A stretch of DNA of 64,000 nucleotides from Paraburkholderia oxyphila NBRC 105797 (GCF_000685075.1 NZ_BAYD01000007.1:144189-208188), one strand, 5' to 3'; shown: positions 1 to 9,393, numbered from the stretch's first letter. Made by a program: numbers and translations. The notes: generated from the letters alone by a model not told the origin.

Positions 1-1
1 C

Positions 2-124
2 ATCATCGTGATGGCGCTCCTCGTGAGCGGCGTCTTTACGCGCTTCTGGCTGCGCCCGCTCGTGTCTCTCGGCTACGACGCGGTGACGGCTATCCTTACT
101 CCCCTTGTATCGCTCTTTTCATAA
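2..124 (+). CDS. C-terminal end of a membrane protein, probably a site-2 protease (M50) family protein
   Basis: Only the last 40 codons are in the window; the frame runs open from the left edge to a TAA at 122-124. The tail is hydrophobic and ends in TAILTPLVSLFS, which suits the last membrane segment of a polytopic protein. It ends 4 bp before the trpS ATG, so the two are probably co-transcribed. In Burkholderia genomes the gene just before trpS usually encodes a site-2 protease-like M50 metalloprotease. The family call rests on that position, since no catalytic motif is inside the window. Confidence 0.6.
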   Translation: MIVMALLVSGVFTRFWLRPLVSLGYDAVTAILTPLVSLFS

Positions 125-128
125 CATC

Positions 129-1331
129 ATGTTCCCAGACCGTATCTTCTCCGGCATGCGGCCCACCGGGTCGCTGCACCTCGGCCACTATCACGGTGTG
201 CTGAAAAACTGGGTGCGGCTTCAGTCCGAGTACCCGTGCTTCTTCTGCGTGGTCGACTGGCACGCGCTCACGACGCACTACGAAACGCCTGAGGTGATCG
301 AGAAGAACGTGTGGGACGTGCTGATCGACTGGCTGGCTTCCGGCATCGACCCGAACCAGTCGACCCTCTTCATCCAGAGCCGCGTGCCCGAGCACGCCGA
401 GCTCGCACTGCTGCTCGGCATGAGCACGCCGCTGTCGTGGCTCGAGCGCGTGCCCACCTACAAGGAGCAGATCGAGAAGCTGCGCGACAAGGATCTCGGC
501 ACTTACGGCTTCCTCGGCTATCCCGTGCTCATGGCCGCCGACATCCTGCTGTACCGCGCCTCGCTGGTGCCGGTGGGCGAGGACCAGGTGCCGCACGTCG
601 AGATGGCGCGCGAAATGGCGCGGCGTTTCAACTACATGTACGGCCGGGAGCCTGGCTTCGAAGAGAAAGCCAACGACGCCGCGAAGAAGCTCGGCGGAAA
701 GCGCTCGAAGCTCTATCACGAGCTGCGCGTCGCGTATCAGCAGGAAGGCAATGAAGAGGCGCTCGAACAGGCGCGCGCCATGCTGTCGGAGTCGCAGAGC
801 CTGTCGATGAGCGACCGAGAGCGCCTGTTCGGCTACCTCGAAGGCTCGCGCAAGATCATCCTGCCGGAGCCGCAGGTGCTGCTGACCGAGGCCTCGCGCA
901 TGCCGGGTCTGGACGGGCAGAAGATGTCGAAGTCCTACGGCAACACGATCGGCCTGCGCGAGGACGCCGAGTCGATCACGAAAAAGGTCCGCACCATGCC
1001 GACCGATCCGGCGCGCGTGCGCCGCACCGATCCGGGCGATCCGGACAAGTGCCCGGTGTGGCAGCTGCATCAGGTCTACACGGACGAAGCGACGCACGAG
1101 TGGGTGCAGAAGGGTTGCCGGACGGCGGGCATCGGCTGTCTCGAGTGCAAGCAGCCGGTGATCGAAGGCATCCTGCGCGAGCAGCAGCCGATGCTCGAGC
1201 GCGCGCAGAAGTACATGGACGATCCGTCGCTGTTGCGCGCGATCGTGGCCGATGGTTGCGACAAGGCGCGCAAGTTCGCCAACGAGACCATGCGCGACGT
1301 GCGTGAGGCGATGGGCCTCTCGTACAGCTAA
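129..1331 (+). CDS. trpS: Tryptophan--tRNA ligase
   Basis: Class I aminoacyl-tRNA synthetase that charges tRNA-Trp in the cytoplasm. The first 24 residues hold the GMRPTGSLHLGHYHGV block with the HIGH-type signature (HLGH, residues 17-20), and KMSKS lies near residue 265. At 400 residues it is longer than the roughly 334-residue E. coli enzyme; an insertion around residues 180-250 and a Cys-bearing C-terminal segment account for this, as is typical of Burkholderia TrpS. I chose ATG 129 because the conserved MFPDR start follows it; an upstream in-frame TTG at 105 would overlap the preceding gene. The methyltransferase follows after 14 bp. Confidence 0.97.
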   Translation: MFPDRIFSGMRPTGSLHLGHYHGVLKNWVRLQSEYPCFFCVVDWHALTTHYETPEVIEKNVWDVLIDWLASGIDPNQSTLFIQSRVPEHAELALLLGMSTPLSWLERVPTYKEQIEKLRDKDLGTYGFLGYPVLMAADILLYRASLVPVGEDQVPHVEMAREMARRFNYMYGREPGFEEKANDAAKKLGGKRSKLYHELRVAYQQEGNEEALEQARAMLSESQSLSMSDRERLFGYLEGSRKIILPEPQVLLTEASRMPGLDGQKMSKSYGNTIGLREDAESITKKVRTMPTDPARVRRTDPGDPDKCPVWQLHQVYTDEATHEWVQKGCRTAGIGCLECKQPVIEGILREQQPMLERAQKYMDDPSLLRAIVADGCDKARKFANETMRDVREAMGLSYS

Positions 1332-1345
1332 GGCAGACAATCGCG

Positions 1346-2071
1346 ATGACGCCCACGTCCGGCGGCGGTGCGCCGCCAGCGCCCAAGGGGTTGGCCCATG
1401 GCGGGCTGGCCCATCAGGGTCCGACCCATGCGGGGCTCTCCGAGCCGTCCGGCTGGGTGCGCCAGTGGGCGCACCTGATCGCGCCGGGTGGCACGGTGCT
1501 CGACCTCGCCTCGGGCGCGGGGCGCCATGCGCGCTGGTTTGCGGCCCACGGCCATCCGGTCGCGGCGCTCGACCGCGACGTCGCCGCGCTCGCGACAATG
1601 CGCGACGTGGCCGGCATCGCCACGCTCGAGTGCGACCTCGAAGGCGCGCCCTGGCCGCTCCCGGACGATGCGCGTTTTGCGGGCATAGTCGTCACAAATT
1701 ATCTGTATCGTCCGCTCATGCCGCGTCTCATCGACGCGTTGGCGTCGGGCGGCGTGCTGATCTACGAAACCTTCGCGCAGGGCAACGAGACTGTCGGCAA
1801 GCCTTCGAACCCGGCATTCCTGCTGGCGCCGGGCGAGTTGCTGGCGGTCTGCACGCCCGCGCTGCGCGTGATCGCCTACCAGGACGGATTTATCCCGCAA
1901 CCCCGGGAAGCGTTCGTCCAGCGCATCTGCGCCGTGCGCGAGATGCGCCCGGCGCAAAATTCATCGGCGGAAAATTTTGCCCGTCAGAACGGCGCGGATA
2001 CGGTCGAAAGAACCGGTAACAGCGCGGCGACTCAGGTACTACCCCTGGTGCGTTACGATCTGACCAGGTAA
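1346..2071 (+). CDS. Class I SAM-dependent methyltransferase
   Basis: A 241-residue Rossmann-fold methyltransferase. SAM motif I is visible as VLDLASGAGRHARWF near residues 50-65, and the acidic residue of motif II is in ALDRD about 20 residues later. The N-terminus is Gly/Pro-rich and probably disordered. The nearest relatives I recognise are small-molecule methyltransferases of the tellurite-resistance/UbiE-like type, but nothing fixes the substrate. It lies 14 bp after trpS and is probably in the same transcript; its 3' end overlaps a candidate dapA promoter. Confidence 0.85.
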   Translation: MTPTSGGGAPPAPKGLAHGGLAHQGPTHAGLSEPSGWVRQWAHLIAPGGTVLDLASGAGRHARWFAAHGHPVAALDRDVAALATMRDVAGIATLECDLEGAPWPLPDDARFAGIVVTNYLYRPLMPRLIDALASGGVLIYETFAQGNETVGKPSNPAFLLAPGELLAVCTPALRVIAYQDGFIPQPREAFVQRICAVREMRPAQNSSAENFARQNGADTVERTGNSAATQVLPLVRYDLTR

Positions 2072-2082
2072 TCCGCTACAAT
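2053..2082 (+). promoter_or_regulatory. Candidate sigma-70 promoter for dapA
   Basis: TTACGA at 2053-2058 and TACAAT at 2077-2082 are separated by 18 bp. The -10 is good and the -35 is weak. It would start dapA transcription about 25 bp before the ATG and overlaps the end of the methyltransferase gene. Confidence 0.4.
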
Positions 2083-2115
2083 CGCGGTTTAACGTACTCA
2101 TTCTTTTGAAGTTTC

Positions 2116-3021
2116 ATGGCTAACGGCACCCAGCACGGCATTACGTTGCGCGGCAGCATTCCCGCGATCGTCACCCCCATGCACGAAGACGGCAGCCTCG
2201 ATCTGCCTGCATTCCGCAAACTGATCGACTGGCACGTGGAAGAGGGGACGGATGCAATCGTCGTCGTCGGCACGAGCGGCGAGTCCGCCACGCTGGACGT
2301 CGAAGAGCACATCCTGATGGTCAAGACGGCGGTCGAGCACGCCGCGGGCCGTATGCCGATCATCGCCGGCGCCGGCGGCAATTCCACGGCCGAGGCCATC
2401 GAGCTCACGAGGCACGCGAAGAGTGTCGGCGCACAGGCGTCGCTCCAGGTCGTGCCCTATTACAACAAGCCGACCCAGGAAGGCATGTACCGCCATTTCG
2501 CGACGATTGCGGAAGCGGTGGACCTGCCGGTCCTGCTGTACAACGTGCCGGGCCGCACGGTCGCGGACATGTCGAACGAGACGATCCTGCGCCTCGCGCA
2601 GGTGCCGGGCATCGTCGGCGTGAAGGAAGCGACGGGCAATATCGACCGCGCCGCGCACCTGATCAAGCACGCGCCGGAAGGCTTCAAGATCTTCAGCGGC
2701 GACGATCCCACCGCGATCGCGCTGATGCTGCTGGGTGGCCACGGTAATATCTCGGTGACCGCGAACGTCGCGCCGCGCCAGATGAGCGAGCTGTGCCGCG
2801 CCGCGCTGGAAGGCGACGCCAAGACCGCGCGTGCGATCCACCTGAAGCTGTTGTCGTTGCACAAGAATCTTTTCATCGAATCGAACCCGATTCCGGTGAA
2901 GTGGGCACTGCAGGAACTCGGCCGCATCGAGGGCGGCATCCGTCTGCCGCTCACGCCGCTCGACGCGCGCTACCACGACGTGGTGCGCACGGCGCTGCGC
3001 GAGGCTGGCCTGATCGGCTGA
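2116..3021 (+). CDS. dapA: 4-hydroxy-tetrahydrodipicolinate synthase
   Basis: Condenses pyruvate with aspartate semialdehyde in the diaminopimelate/lysine pathway. It is a 301-residue TIM barrel, the usual length. Family features seen are the GTSGES block near residue 55, the [14 protein letters not shown] stretch with the conserved tyrosines near 115, YNVPGRT, and the Schiff-base lysine in GVKEATG near residue 173. LysC, the first enzyme of the same pathway, is encoded about 51 kb away in this window. A 10-bp inverted repeat begins at the stop codon. Confidence 0.97.
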   Translation: MANGTQHGITLRGSIPAIVTPMHEDGSLDLPAFRKLIDWHVEEGTDAIVVVGTSGESATLDVEEHILMVKTAVEHAAGRMPIIAGAGGNSTAEAIELTRHAKSVGAQASLQVVPYYNKPTQEGMYRHFATIAEAVDLPVLLYNVPGRTVADMSNETILRLAQVPGIVGVKEATGNIDRAAHLIKHAPEGFKIFSGDDPTAIALMLLGGHGNISVTANVAPRQMSELCRAALEGDAKTARAIHLKLLSLHKNLFIESNPIPVKWALQELGRIEGGIRLPLTPLDARYHDVVRTALREAGLIG

Positions 3022-3042
3022 TCGGTTTAAGCCCGATCAGCC
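3016..3042 (+). terminator. Hairpin overlapping the dapA stop codon
   Basis: GGCTGATCGG (3016-3025) and CCGATCAGCC (3033-3042) form a perfect 10-bp stem with a 7-nt loop that includes the dapA TGA. No clear U-tract follows, so it may be a weak terminator or an RNA-stabilising 3' structure before bamC. Confidence 0.4.
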
Positions 3043-3158
3043 GAAAGCGCCGTATTTTCAACTGACGCCCACGAGCCACGCACCCAAATCGACGACACAA
3101 TCGACGACAGATATCCTGGCAGGTCAAGGCTTAGCGTTCCCGTATTACGAAGGTCCAC

Positions 3159-4298
3159 ATGAAACATCCCGTTCTTTCCCTCCACGCAACCCGCATGGCG
3201 GTGCTGGCGCTCGCACTCGGCTCGCTCGCAGGTTGTGAGTCGCTGAACGACATGTTCGCGTCGGATCGCGTCAACTACAAGGACACGGCAAGCGCGCCGG
3301 CACTGGCCGTGCCGCAGGATCTGTCGGCGGTGCCGACCGACCAGAAGTACATTGCGCCGCCGGCCACGGTGACGCTGGGCGGCGCCGCGCAGCGCACCGT
3401 CACGAGCGCGGGCAATGCCACGCTCGGCGTGCCGGATGCGCAGGATCCGCTCGGCATGCATATCGAGCGCGATGGCGACCGCCGCTGGCTCGTGATCGAC
3501 GGCCGCACGCCCGACGACGTCTGGCCGCAGCTGCAGGAATTCTGGACCGACAACGGCTTCACGCTCACGACCGATTCGCCGGCCACGGGCATCATGACCA
3601 CGGACTGGGCCGAAAACCGCGCCAATATTCCGGACGACTGGTTCCGCCGCACGATCGGCCGCGTGGTCGACTTTGCGTATTCGTCGGGCACGCGCGACAA
3701 ATTCCGTACGCTGGTCACGCGCGGCGCGGACGGCCAGACCGACATTTCGATCACACACAGCGCGATGGAAGAAGTGCTGACCGGCCAGGACAAGACCGGG
3801 TCGAAGTGGGTGGAGCGTCCGCGCGATCCTGCCCTCGAGGCCGCCTTCCTCGACAAGGTCATGCAGAAGTTCGGCCTGACCGACGCGCAGGCCAAGCAAC
3901 TGCTGACCGATGCGCGTCCGTCGTCCTCCGCGGCCAAGGTCGTGGCCGGCACCGACGGCACGACGCTCGATCTGCCCGAGGCATTCGATACCGCATGGCT
4001 GCGCGTGGGTCTCGCGCTCGATCGCACCAATTTCACGGTCGACAACCGCGACCGCGAGAAGGGCATCTACTACGTGCGCTACGCCGATTCCATGCAGGAA
4101 CTGAAGGGCGACGGCCTGCTCGGCAAGCTGTTCTACAACCCGAAAAAGGCCGAGAAGGATCAGGGGCCGGAGATCATGATTTCGGTGCGTTCGAGCGGCA
4201 ACTCGACCCAGGTGGCGGTGCTCAACCCGAACGGCCAGGTGGACACCTCGTCGGACGCGCAGCGCATCGTGACCGCGCTGCACGCCCAGTTGAACTAA
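3159..4298 (+). CDS. bamC: Outer-membrane protein assembly factor BamC (NlpB-like lipoprotein)
   Basis: Lipoprotein subunit of the BAM complex, which folds beta-barrel proteins into the outer membrane. A signal peptide ends in the lipobox LAGC, with the acylated Cys at about residue 26. Two helix-grip-like domains follow: the first around residues 100-220 (DGRTPDDVWPQLQEFW) and the second around 270-375 (DTAWLRVGLALDRTNF). The length of 379 residues fits betaproteobacterial homologues, which are longer than E. coli BamC. The dapA-bamC order is conserved from E. coli to Burkholderia. The MBL-fold gene starts 8 bp downstream. Confidence 0.92.
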   Translation: MKHPVLSLHATRMAVLALALGSLAGCESLNDMFASDRVNYKDTASAPALAVPQDLSAVPTDQKYIAPPATVTLGGAAQRTVTSAGNATLGVPDAQDPLGMHIERDGDRRWLVIDGRTPDDVWPQLQEFWTDNGFTLTTDSPATGIMTTDWAENRANIPDDWFRRTIGRVVDFAYSSGTRDKFRTLVTRGADGQTDISITHSAMEEVLTGQDKTGSKWVERPRDPALEAAFLDKVMQKFGLTDAQAKQLLTDARPSSSAAKVVAGTDGTTLDLPEAFDTAWLRVGLALDRTNFTVDNRDREKGIYYVRYADSMQELKGDGLLGKLFYNPKKAEKDQGPEIMISVRSSGNSTQVAVLNPNGQVDTSSDAQRIVTALHAQLN

Positions 4299-4306
4299 AA
4301 CACGCC

Positions 4307-5080
4307 GTGCGCTTTGCGAGCCTCGGCAGCGGCAGCGAGGGCAATGCACTGGTCGTGGAAGCAGGCGGCGGCGCGACGCCCACGCGCGTGCTGCTCGACT
4401 GCGGATTCTCCGCGAAGGAAGTCGAGCGGCGGCTCGCCCGGGTGGGTCTTGCCGCCGACACGCTCAGCGCAATTCTCATCACCCACGAACACAGCGACCA
4501 TATCGGCAGCGCGCTGACGCTGGCGCGCCGCTGGTCGATTCCGCTCTACATGAGCTGGGGCACGGCGCAGGCCGTAGGCGCCGACGACGCGGGCGTCGAA
4601 CTCAACGTTCTCTGGGGCGATGAGGTGGCCGAAATCGGCGCGATCGGCGTGCAGCCTTACACCGTGCCGCACGATGCGCGCGAGCCGCTGCAATTCGTTT
4701 TCAGCGATGGCGCGAGCCGGCTTGGCGTGCTGACCGACGTCGGCGAGTCGACGCCGCACATCAACGCCGTGCTGAGCGGCTGCGACGCGCTCGTGCTCGA
4801 ATGCAATCACGACCTCGAGATGCTGGCGGCGAGCCGTTATCCGGCGTCGCTCAAGGCGCGCATTGGCGGCTCCCACGGTCACTTGAACAACGAGGCGGCC
4901 GGCGGCATTCTCGCGGCGCTCGATCGCTCGAAATTGCGTCATCTGGTCGCCGCGCACCTGAGCCAGCAAAACAACACGCCGGAACTCGCGCGCGCAGCCA
5001 TGGCGGCCGTGCTCGGCAACGCGGCCACGGAAATCGGGGTCGCCACGCAAGGCGAAGGCTTCGACTGGCTCGCTCTCTAG
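4307..5080 (+). CDS. MBL-fold metallo-hydrolase (YycJ/WalJ-like)
   Basis: A 257-residue metallo-beta-lactamase-fold protein. The metal-binding signature THEHSDHIGSA (HxHxDH) lies near residue 63, and further ligands are probably in PHDAREP and the C-terminal AAHLSQQNN region. GTG 4307 is chosen because the conserved RFASLGSGSEGNA start follows at once and the gene then abuts bamC without overlap. Relatives are putative hydrolases or nucleases of uncertain substrate; YycJ in Firmicutes is linked to DNA and cell-wall processes. A strong terminator follows. Confidence 0.87.
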   Translation: MRFASLGSGSEGNALVVEAGGGATPTRVLLDCGFSAKEVERRLARVGLAADTLSAILITHEHSDHIGSALTLARRWSIPLYMSWGTAQAVGADDAGVELNVLWGDEVAEIGAIGVQPYTVPHDAREPLQFVFSDGASRLGVLTDVGESTPHINAVLSGCDALVLECNHDLEMLAASRYPASLKARIGGSHGHLNNEAAGGILAALDRSKLRHLVAAHLSQQNNTPELARAAMAAVLGNAATEIGVATQGEGFDWLAL

Positions 5081-5123
5081 CCTGCTTCATGTCTACGGCC
5101 CGTGGCCGGCGGCGCACGGACGA

Positions 5124-5157
5124 AAAAAAGCCCATGACGCGAGTCATGGGCTTTTTG
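5124..5157. terminator. Bidirectional intrinsic terminator
   Basis: GCCCATGAC and GTCATGGGC form a 9-bp stem with a 4-base loop, flanked by an A-run on the left and a T-run on the right. It sits between the convergent MBL-fold and Bax-inhibitor genes and can stop both. Confidence 0.9.
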
Positions 5158-5197
5158 CTTGTGGGCGAGGGCCGGAACAGGTCCGGCCCTGCTGAGT

Positions 5198-5896
5198 TCA
5201 GTTGCGATTGCCGCCGAAAATGCCGAGGATCGCGAGCAGGTTCGTGAACACGTTGTAGAGATCCAGGTAGATCGCGAGCGTAGCCGTGATGTAGTTGGTC
5301 TCGCCGCCGTTCACGACGCGCTGCACGTCGAACAGCATATAGGCCGAGAAGATCGCGATGGCCAGCACGGACACCGTGAGCATCAGCGTGGGCAGGTGCA
5401 GGAACATGTTCGCGATGCCTGCGAGCAGGATCACGATCACGCCCATGAACAGCCACTTGCCGAGCCCCGAGAAGTCGCGCTTGCTGACGGTGGCGATGGT
5501 CGCCATGGTGGCGAAGATGATGCCGGTGCCGCCGAACGCGAGCATGATCAGCGACGCGCCGTTCGAGAAACCGAGAATGAACGCCAGCAGCCGCGAGAGC
5601 ATCAGGCCCATGAAGAACGTGAAGCCCAGCAGCACGAATACGCCGAGCGAACTGTTCTTGGTGCGCTCGATGGCGAAGATGAAGCCGAAGGCGATCGCGA
5701 AGAACGCGAGCAGGCTCATCGTCGGGCTGGTGGCGGCGAACAGCGAGAAGCCCGTGGTGACGCCCACCCACGCGCCGAGCACCGTCGGCACCATCGACAG
5801 CGCGAGCAGCCAGTAGGTGTTGCGCAGTACGCGGTTGCGAGTCTCGGCGGAGACGACGGTGCCGCCGCGGCCGAAGTTGTAGGGGTACTCGTTCAT
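5198..5896 (-). CDS. Bax inhibitor-1/YccA family membrane protein
   Basis: A 232-residue inner-membrane protein with about seven hydrophobic helices, matching the BI-1/YccA/YbhL family in length and layout. The N-terminus carries the RNRVLRNTYWLLALSM stretch typical of proteobacterial members. YccA interacts with the FtsH protease in E. coli and BI-1 relatives act as calcium leak channels; either role here is inference. The same window encodes the FtsH modulators HflK and HflC. An AAGGAG ribosome site lies 5 bp before the ATG. Confidence 0.93.
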   Translation of the reverse strand: MNEYPYNFGRGGTVVSAETRNRVLRNTYWLLALSMVPTVLGAWVGVTTGFSLFAATSPTMSLLAFFAIAFGFIFAIERTKNSSLGVFVLLGFTFFMGLMLSRLLAFILGFSNGASLIMLAFGGTGIIFATMATIATVSKRDFSGLGKWLFMGVIVILLAGIANMFLHLPTLMLTVSVLAIAIFSAYMLFDVQRVVNGGETNYITATLAIYLDLYNVFTNLLAILGIFGGNRN

Positions 5897-5960
5897 GCTT
5901 TCTCCTTGCGTGAGACGCGTGGCAGGCGGTGCGCGTCACGTGCGCGATCCGCTCCCTCTT

Positions 5961-5989
5961 AAGATATGCGCGGTGTCCCGGAGTTTCAA
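5961..5989 (-). promoter_or_regulatory. Candidate sigma-70 promoter for the Bax-inhibitor-1 gene
   Basis: Read on the minus strand, TTGAAA (5989-5984) and TATCTT (5966-5961) are 17 bp apart, about 65 bp upstream of the ATG. A 9-bp stem (5972-5980 with 5990-5998) overlaps the -35 and spacer. Confidence 0.55.
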
Positions 5990-6101
5990 CGGGACGCCAC
6001 ACAGTTTCGCTACGTTTGAGAGCGTAGCCTCCCATGCTTAATTGGGGCTGAAAAGCCCGGCGGCGCGGCGTTTGCGCCGGCGAGGCCGAGTCTGTCGGCC
6101 T
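5972..6101. other. Cluster of five inverted repeats in the Bax-inhibitor/ndk intergenic region
   Basis: The 293-bp divergent gap holds successive stem-loops: GGTGTCCCG/CGGGACGCC (5972-5998), GCTACG/CGTAGC (about 6009-6028), GGGCT/AGCCC with loop GAAA (about 6045-6057), CGGCGC/GCGCCG (about 6061-6079) and GGCCGA/TCGGCC (about 6084-6100). A TACAAT -10 candidate for ndk follows at 6138-6143. No coding potential is evident. It could be promoter-associated structure or a small RNA. Confidence 0.5.
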
Positions 6102-6189
6102 AACGGGGTTCAATCGCAATCATACATGGGAACATGCTACAATTGCGGATTCATTTGAATCTGTAACCTCTTAATTTTCTGGAGTTTTT

Positions 6190-6615
6190 ATGGCGCTCGA
6201 ACGCACCCTGTCGATTATCAAGCCGGACGCAGTGGCAAAGAACGTGATCGGCCAGATCTACAGCCGCTTCGAAAACGCTGGCCTGAAGATCGTTGCTTCG
6301 CGCATGGTCCACCTCTCGCGCGCTGATGCCGAGAAGTTCTATGCTGTTCACGCAGAGCGTCCGTTCTTCAAGGACCTCGTTGAGTTCATGATCTCGGGCC
6401 CGGTGCAGATTCAAGTTCTGGAAGGCGAGAACGCCATCCTGAAGAACCGCGACCTGATGGGCGCGACCGACCCGAAGAAGGCCGAGAAGGGCACGATCCG
6501 CGCCGACTTCGCGGACAGCATCGACGCCAACGCCGTTCACGGCTCGGACGCCGTTGAAACGGCTCGCGTCGAAATCGCGTTCTTCTTCCCGGAAGTCAAC
6601 GTTTACTCGCGCTAA
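6190..6615 (+). CDS. ndk: Nucleoside diphosphate kinase
   Basis: Transfers the gamma-phosphate between nucleoside triphosphates and diphosphates through a phosphohistidine. At 141 residues it is the standard length. The N-terminal [15 protein letters not shown] block and the active-site region [11 protein letters not shown], with the catalytic His near residue 117, are both present. The gene has less extreme codon bias than its neighbours, as expected for strong expression. TGGAG lies 6 bp before the ATG. rlmN follows after a hairpin-containing spacer. Confidence 0.98.
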   Translation: MALERTLSIIKPDAVAKNVIGQIYSRFENAGLKIVASRMVHLSRADAEKFYAVHAERPFFKDLVEFMISGPVQIQVLEGENAILKNRDLMGATDPKKAEKGTIRADFADSIDANAVHGSDAVETARVEIAFFFPEVNVYSR

Positions 6616-6670
6616 TCGGCAAGAGTAAGCGGCAGTTCAAGGTAGCATAGGGTCGCGAACGGCGATGACG

Positions 6671-6711
6671 TTCACTGTCCGGTGCCGGGTTTTCTCGGAT
6701 CCGGCAGTGAA
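6671..6711 (+). promoter_or_regulatory. Hairpin in the ndk-rlmN spacer
   Basis: TTCACTG-CCGG (6671-6682) pairs with CCGG-CAGTGAA (6701-6711), an 11-bp stem with one bulge. No U-tract follows. It lies about 30 bp before rlmN and could be a transcript-processing or leader structure. Confidence 0.35.
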
Positions 6712-6743
6712 CGCGCTCTCGCACTGAAATGGCAGGATTCGAC

Positions 6744-7898
6744 ATGACGAGCAGTTCCACCGTCAACCTTCTCGATTTCGACGCCCAAGGGCTCGTCGCA
6801 TATTGCGAGAGCCTGGGCGAGAAGCCGTTTCGCGCCAAACAGCTTCAGCGCTGGATTCACCAATACAATGCCGCCGACTTTGACGGCATGACGGATCTGG
6901 CCAAATCGCTGCGCGAGAAGCTGAAAGGGCGCGCCTCGATCGGCATGCCCGAAATCATTTCCGACAACGTTTCCACCGACGGCACGCGCAAGTGGCTCGT
7001 GGACGTCGGCAACGGCAACGCGGTCGAGACCGTGTTCATTCCGGAAGAAACGCGCGGCACGCTGTGCGTGTCGTCTCAGGCGGGATGCGCGGTGAATTGC
7101 CGGTTCTGTTCGACCGGCAAGCAAGGATTTTCACGCAATCTCACCACCGCCGAGATCATCGGCCAGCTGCGCATGGCGGAGTTCGCCCTGCGCGCGTCGC
7201 TCCTTGGCGAGGCCGGCGGCCGCGCGACCGGCGGTGAGGGCAAGGGCGAGCGCGTCGTCACCAACGTCGTGATGATGGGCATGGGTGAGCCGCTCCTGAA
7301 CTACGACGCGGTCGTTCCCGCGATGCGCCTGATGCTCGACGACAACGCCTACGGCCTGTCGCGCCGGCGCGTCACGCTGTCGACCTCGGGCGTCGTGCCC
7401 ATGATGGACCGCCTCGGCGCCGACCTCCCGGTCGCGCTCGCGGTGTCGCTGCATGCACCCAACGACGCATTGCGCGACGAGCTCGTGCCGCTGAACCGCA
7501 AGTACCCGCTGCGCGAGCTGATGGCCGCCTGCCAGCGGTACCTGCTGGTTGCGCCGCGCGACTTCATCACCTTCGAGTACTGCATGCTCGACGGCGTCAA
7601 CGACACGGAGGAGCACGCACGCCAATTGCTCGCGGTAACGCGTGACGTGCCGTGCAAATTCAACCTGATTCCGTTCAATCCGTTCCCCGAGTCGGGCCTG
7701 CTGCGTTCGAAATCGGACCAGATCAAGCGCTTCGCACAGATCCTGATGGATGCGGGCGTCGTTACGACCGTGCGCAAGACGCGCGGCGACGACATCGACG
7801 CGGCCTGCGGCCAGCTCGCAGGCGAGGTGAAGGACCGCACGCGCCTTGCCGAGCGCACCGCCCGCAAGGTGATCGACGTCCATCCGGTTCAGCACTGA
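6744..7898 (+). CDS. rlmN: Dual-specificity 23S rRNA (adenine2503-C2)/tRNA (adenine37-C2)-methyltransferase
   Basis: Radical-SAM enzyme that methylates C2 of A2503 in 23S rRNA and A37 in some tRNAs. The cluster motif CAVNCRFC (CxxxCxxC) lies near residue 120. The [11 protein letters not shown] motif is near residue 180, and the methyl-carrying Cys pair matches C120-region/C-terminal positions of the family. ATG 6744 ([12 protein letters not shown]) fits family starts; an upstream ATG at 6729 adds five residues. The rlmN-rodZ-ispG-hisS order is widely conserved in proteobacteria. Confidence 0.96.
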   Translation: MTSSSTVNLLDFDAQGLVAYCESLGEKPFRAKQLQRWIHQYNAADFDGMTDLAKSLREKLKGRASIGMPEIISDNVSTDGTRKWLVDVGNGNAVETVFIPEETRGTLCVSSQAGCAVNCRFCSTGKQGFSRNLTTAEIIGQLRMAEFALRASLLGEAGGRATGGEGKGERVVTNVVMMGMGEPLLNYDAVVPAMRLMLDDNAYGLSRRRVTLSTSGVVPMMDRLGADLPVALAVSLHAPNDALRDELVPLNRKYPLRELMAACQRYLLVAPRDFITFEYCMLDGVNDTEEHARQLLAVTRDVPCKFNLIPFNPFPESGLLRSKSDQIKRFAQILMDAGVVTTVRKTRGDDIDAACGQLAGEVKDRTRLAERTARKVIDVHPVQH

Positions 7899-8147
7899 AC
7901 GCGGTGGACCCCGGTCAAGGCGAAAAAGGGCGATAACACGGTAGAAACGGGGCACGAAAGGCAGTGCCGGTGCAGCTGCGCGGGGAATGACGCAGTATTG
8001 CCGGCGAGTTTGACAAGAAACGTTGCAGAAGCGATCGGATGCGGCACAGTAGCCGCGCATTTTGTTATAAACGGTCTGCGAATCGGGGCCGGGCGCAGTG
8101 CGCCCGCCGGTTCCGGGATAGAAAAGAATCGACGCAAGGACTTTGGG

Positions 8148-9293
8148 ATGAGCGAGCCGCAGCACCCTTTCGGGACAGACGGAACAGAGACCAACGCAGG
8201 CCGTTCGGGATCCGACGGCTCGCCATCGCCGGTGCAGGCCGTGCCTGACACGCTGGCCGCGGTGGGCGCGCGCCTCGCGCAGCTGCGCCAGGCGAAAAAC
8301 TGGTCGGTCGAGGACGTCTCGGCGCGCTTGAAGGTGTCGGTTTCGAAGCTGCGCGAGCTCGAGGCGGGCGACATCAGCCATCTGCCGGATGCCACGTTCG
8401 CACTCGGCGTGGTGCGGGCCTATGCGAAGCTGCTCGGCGCCGATCCCGCGCCGCTCACCCAGGCGCTGCGCCGCGAGCGCGGCGTGCCGCAGCCGGATCT
8501 GTCGATGCCCGCGTCGTCGGGCGCGGATCTGCCGCGCGGGCGCGTCTCGCTCTCGCTGGGCGGCGGGGTGCGCACGCCGCGCCGCCGTGCGTCGTGGCTG
8601 TGGGGCGTGGCGTTCGTCGTCGTCGCGGTGATCGGCATCTCGATGTGGCATACGAACAGCGGCGAATCGTCGGCATGGTTCGCGCGCCTGAAGTCGATGG
8701 CCAGCGGCACGACCAGTAGCGCAAGCAGTGAATCGGGCGCGTCGTCAGCGAAGGTGACCGAGGGCACGACAACGGGCGCAGCGACCGGGCAGGGCACGGA
8801 CGAGGCCGGCGCGGCCTCGAACGCTCAGGCTAGCGGCCAGGTCAATGGCCAGGTCAGCGGCGAAGCCTCGGCCGTTCAGGGTGCGGCGAGTGCGCCGCAG
8901 GCTACGGCGAGTGCGCCGCAGGCGACCCAGGTTGCGCCGGCCAGCGCGGCGCCTGCCGCGAGCGCGGCTGCGGCGAGCGCGGCAGCAGTGGCGGGGGTGG
9001 CAACCGCGGCAACGGAACAAGCGGCTTCGGTGCCGGCCGCGCCCGGCACGTCGACGTTCGCGATACGCGTGACGCAGGACTCCTGGGTCAGCGTGCGCCA
9101 GAAAGATGGCAAGGAGCTCTTCTCCGGACTGGTCCACGCCAATGATGGGCGTGAGATCTCCGGTGTCGAGCCGCTCAGGATCACGGTGGGCAACAAGGCC
9201 GGTATCGAGTCGATGACCATCGACGGTCAGCCGGTCGACGCATCGAAGTATGCGTCGGCGCGTGGCAATGTCGCGCGCTTCGTGCTGCCCTGA
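8148..9293 (+). CDS. rodZ: RodZ-like helix-turn-helix membrane protein
   Basis: Links the MreB cytoskeleton to the membrane and supports rod shape. The 381 residues show a cytoplasmic HTH (about 45-110, LAQLRQAKNWSVEDVSARL), one membrane helix around 150-165 (WGVAFVVVAVIGISMW), a long Ala/Ser/Gln-rich periplasmic linker (about 175-305) and a C-terminal DUF4115 domain (WVSVRQKDGKELFSG). The start at 8148 has an AAGGA site 7-12 bp upstream. The linker is repeat-like at the DNA level. Position between rlmN and ispG supports the name. Confidence 0.9.
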   Translation: MSEPQHPFGTDGTETNAGRSGSDGSPSPVQAVPDTLAAVGARLAQLRQAKNWSVEDVSARLKVSVSKLRELEAGDISHLPDATFALGVVRAYAKLLGADPAPLTQALRRERGVPQPDLSMPASSGADLPRGRVSLSLGGGVRTPRRRASWLWGVAFVVVAVIGISMWHTNSGESSAWFARLKSMASGTTSSASSESGASSAKVTEGTTTGAATGQGTDEAGAASNAQASGQVNGQVSGEASAVQGAASAPQATASAPQATQVAPASAAPAASAAAASAAAVAGVATAATEQAASVPAAPGTSTFAIRVTQDSWVSVRQKDGKELFSGLVHANDGREISGVEPLRITVGNKAGIESMTIDGQPVDASKYASARGNVARFVLP

Positions 9294-9393
9294 TCAAGAC
9301 ATGACGTGCATTGCGGCCGGCAAGTGGGCCGCGATGCTTTATCAATTCGCGCGCTGTCCGCAAGTCGACAGTCGCGGCGCGCGCGAGGTGTAA

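Noticed and set aside
96..1598. Long open frame on the minus strand opposite trpS
   Set aside because: It is antisense to a certain gene, has an Arg/His/Ala-rich composition typical of GC-rich shadow frames, and shows no family motif. The same applies to 17558-20044 (minus), 25868-28348 (plus) and 38046-40913 (plus).
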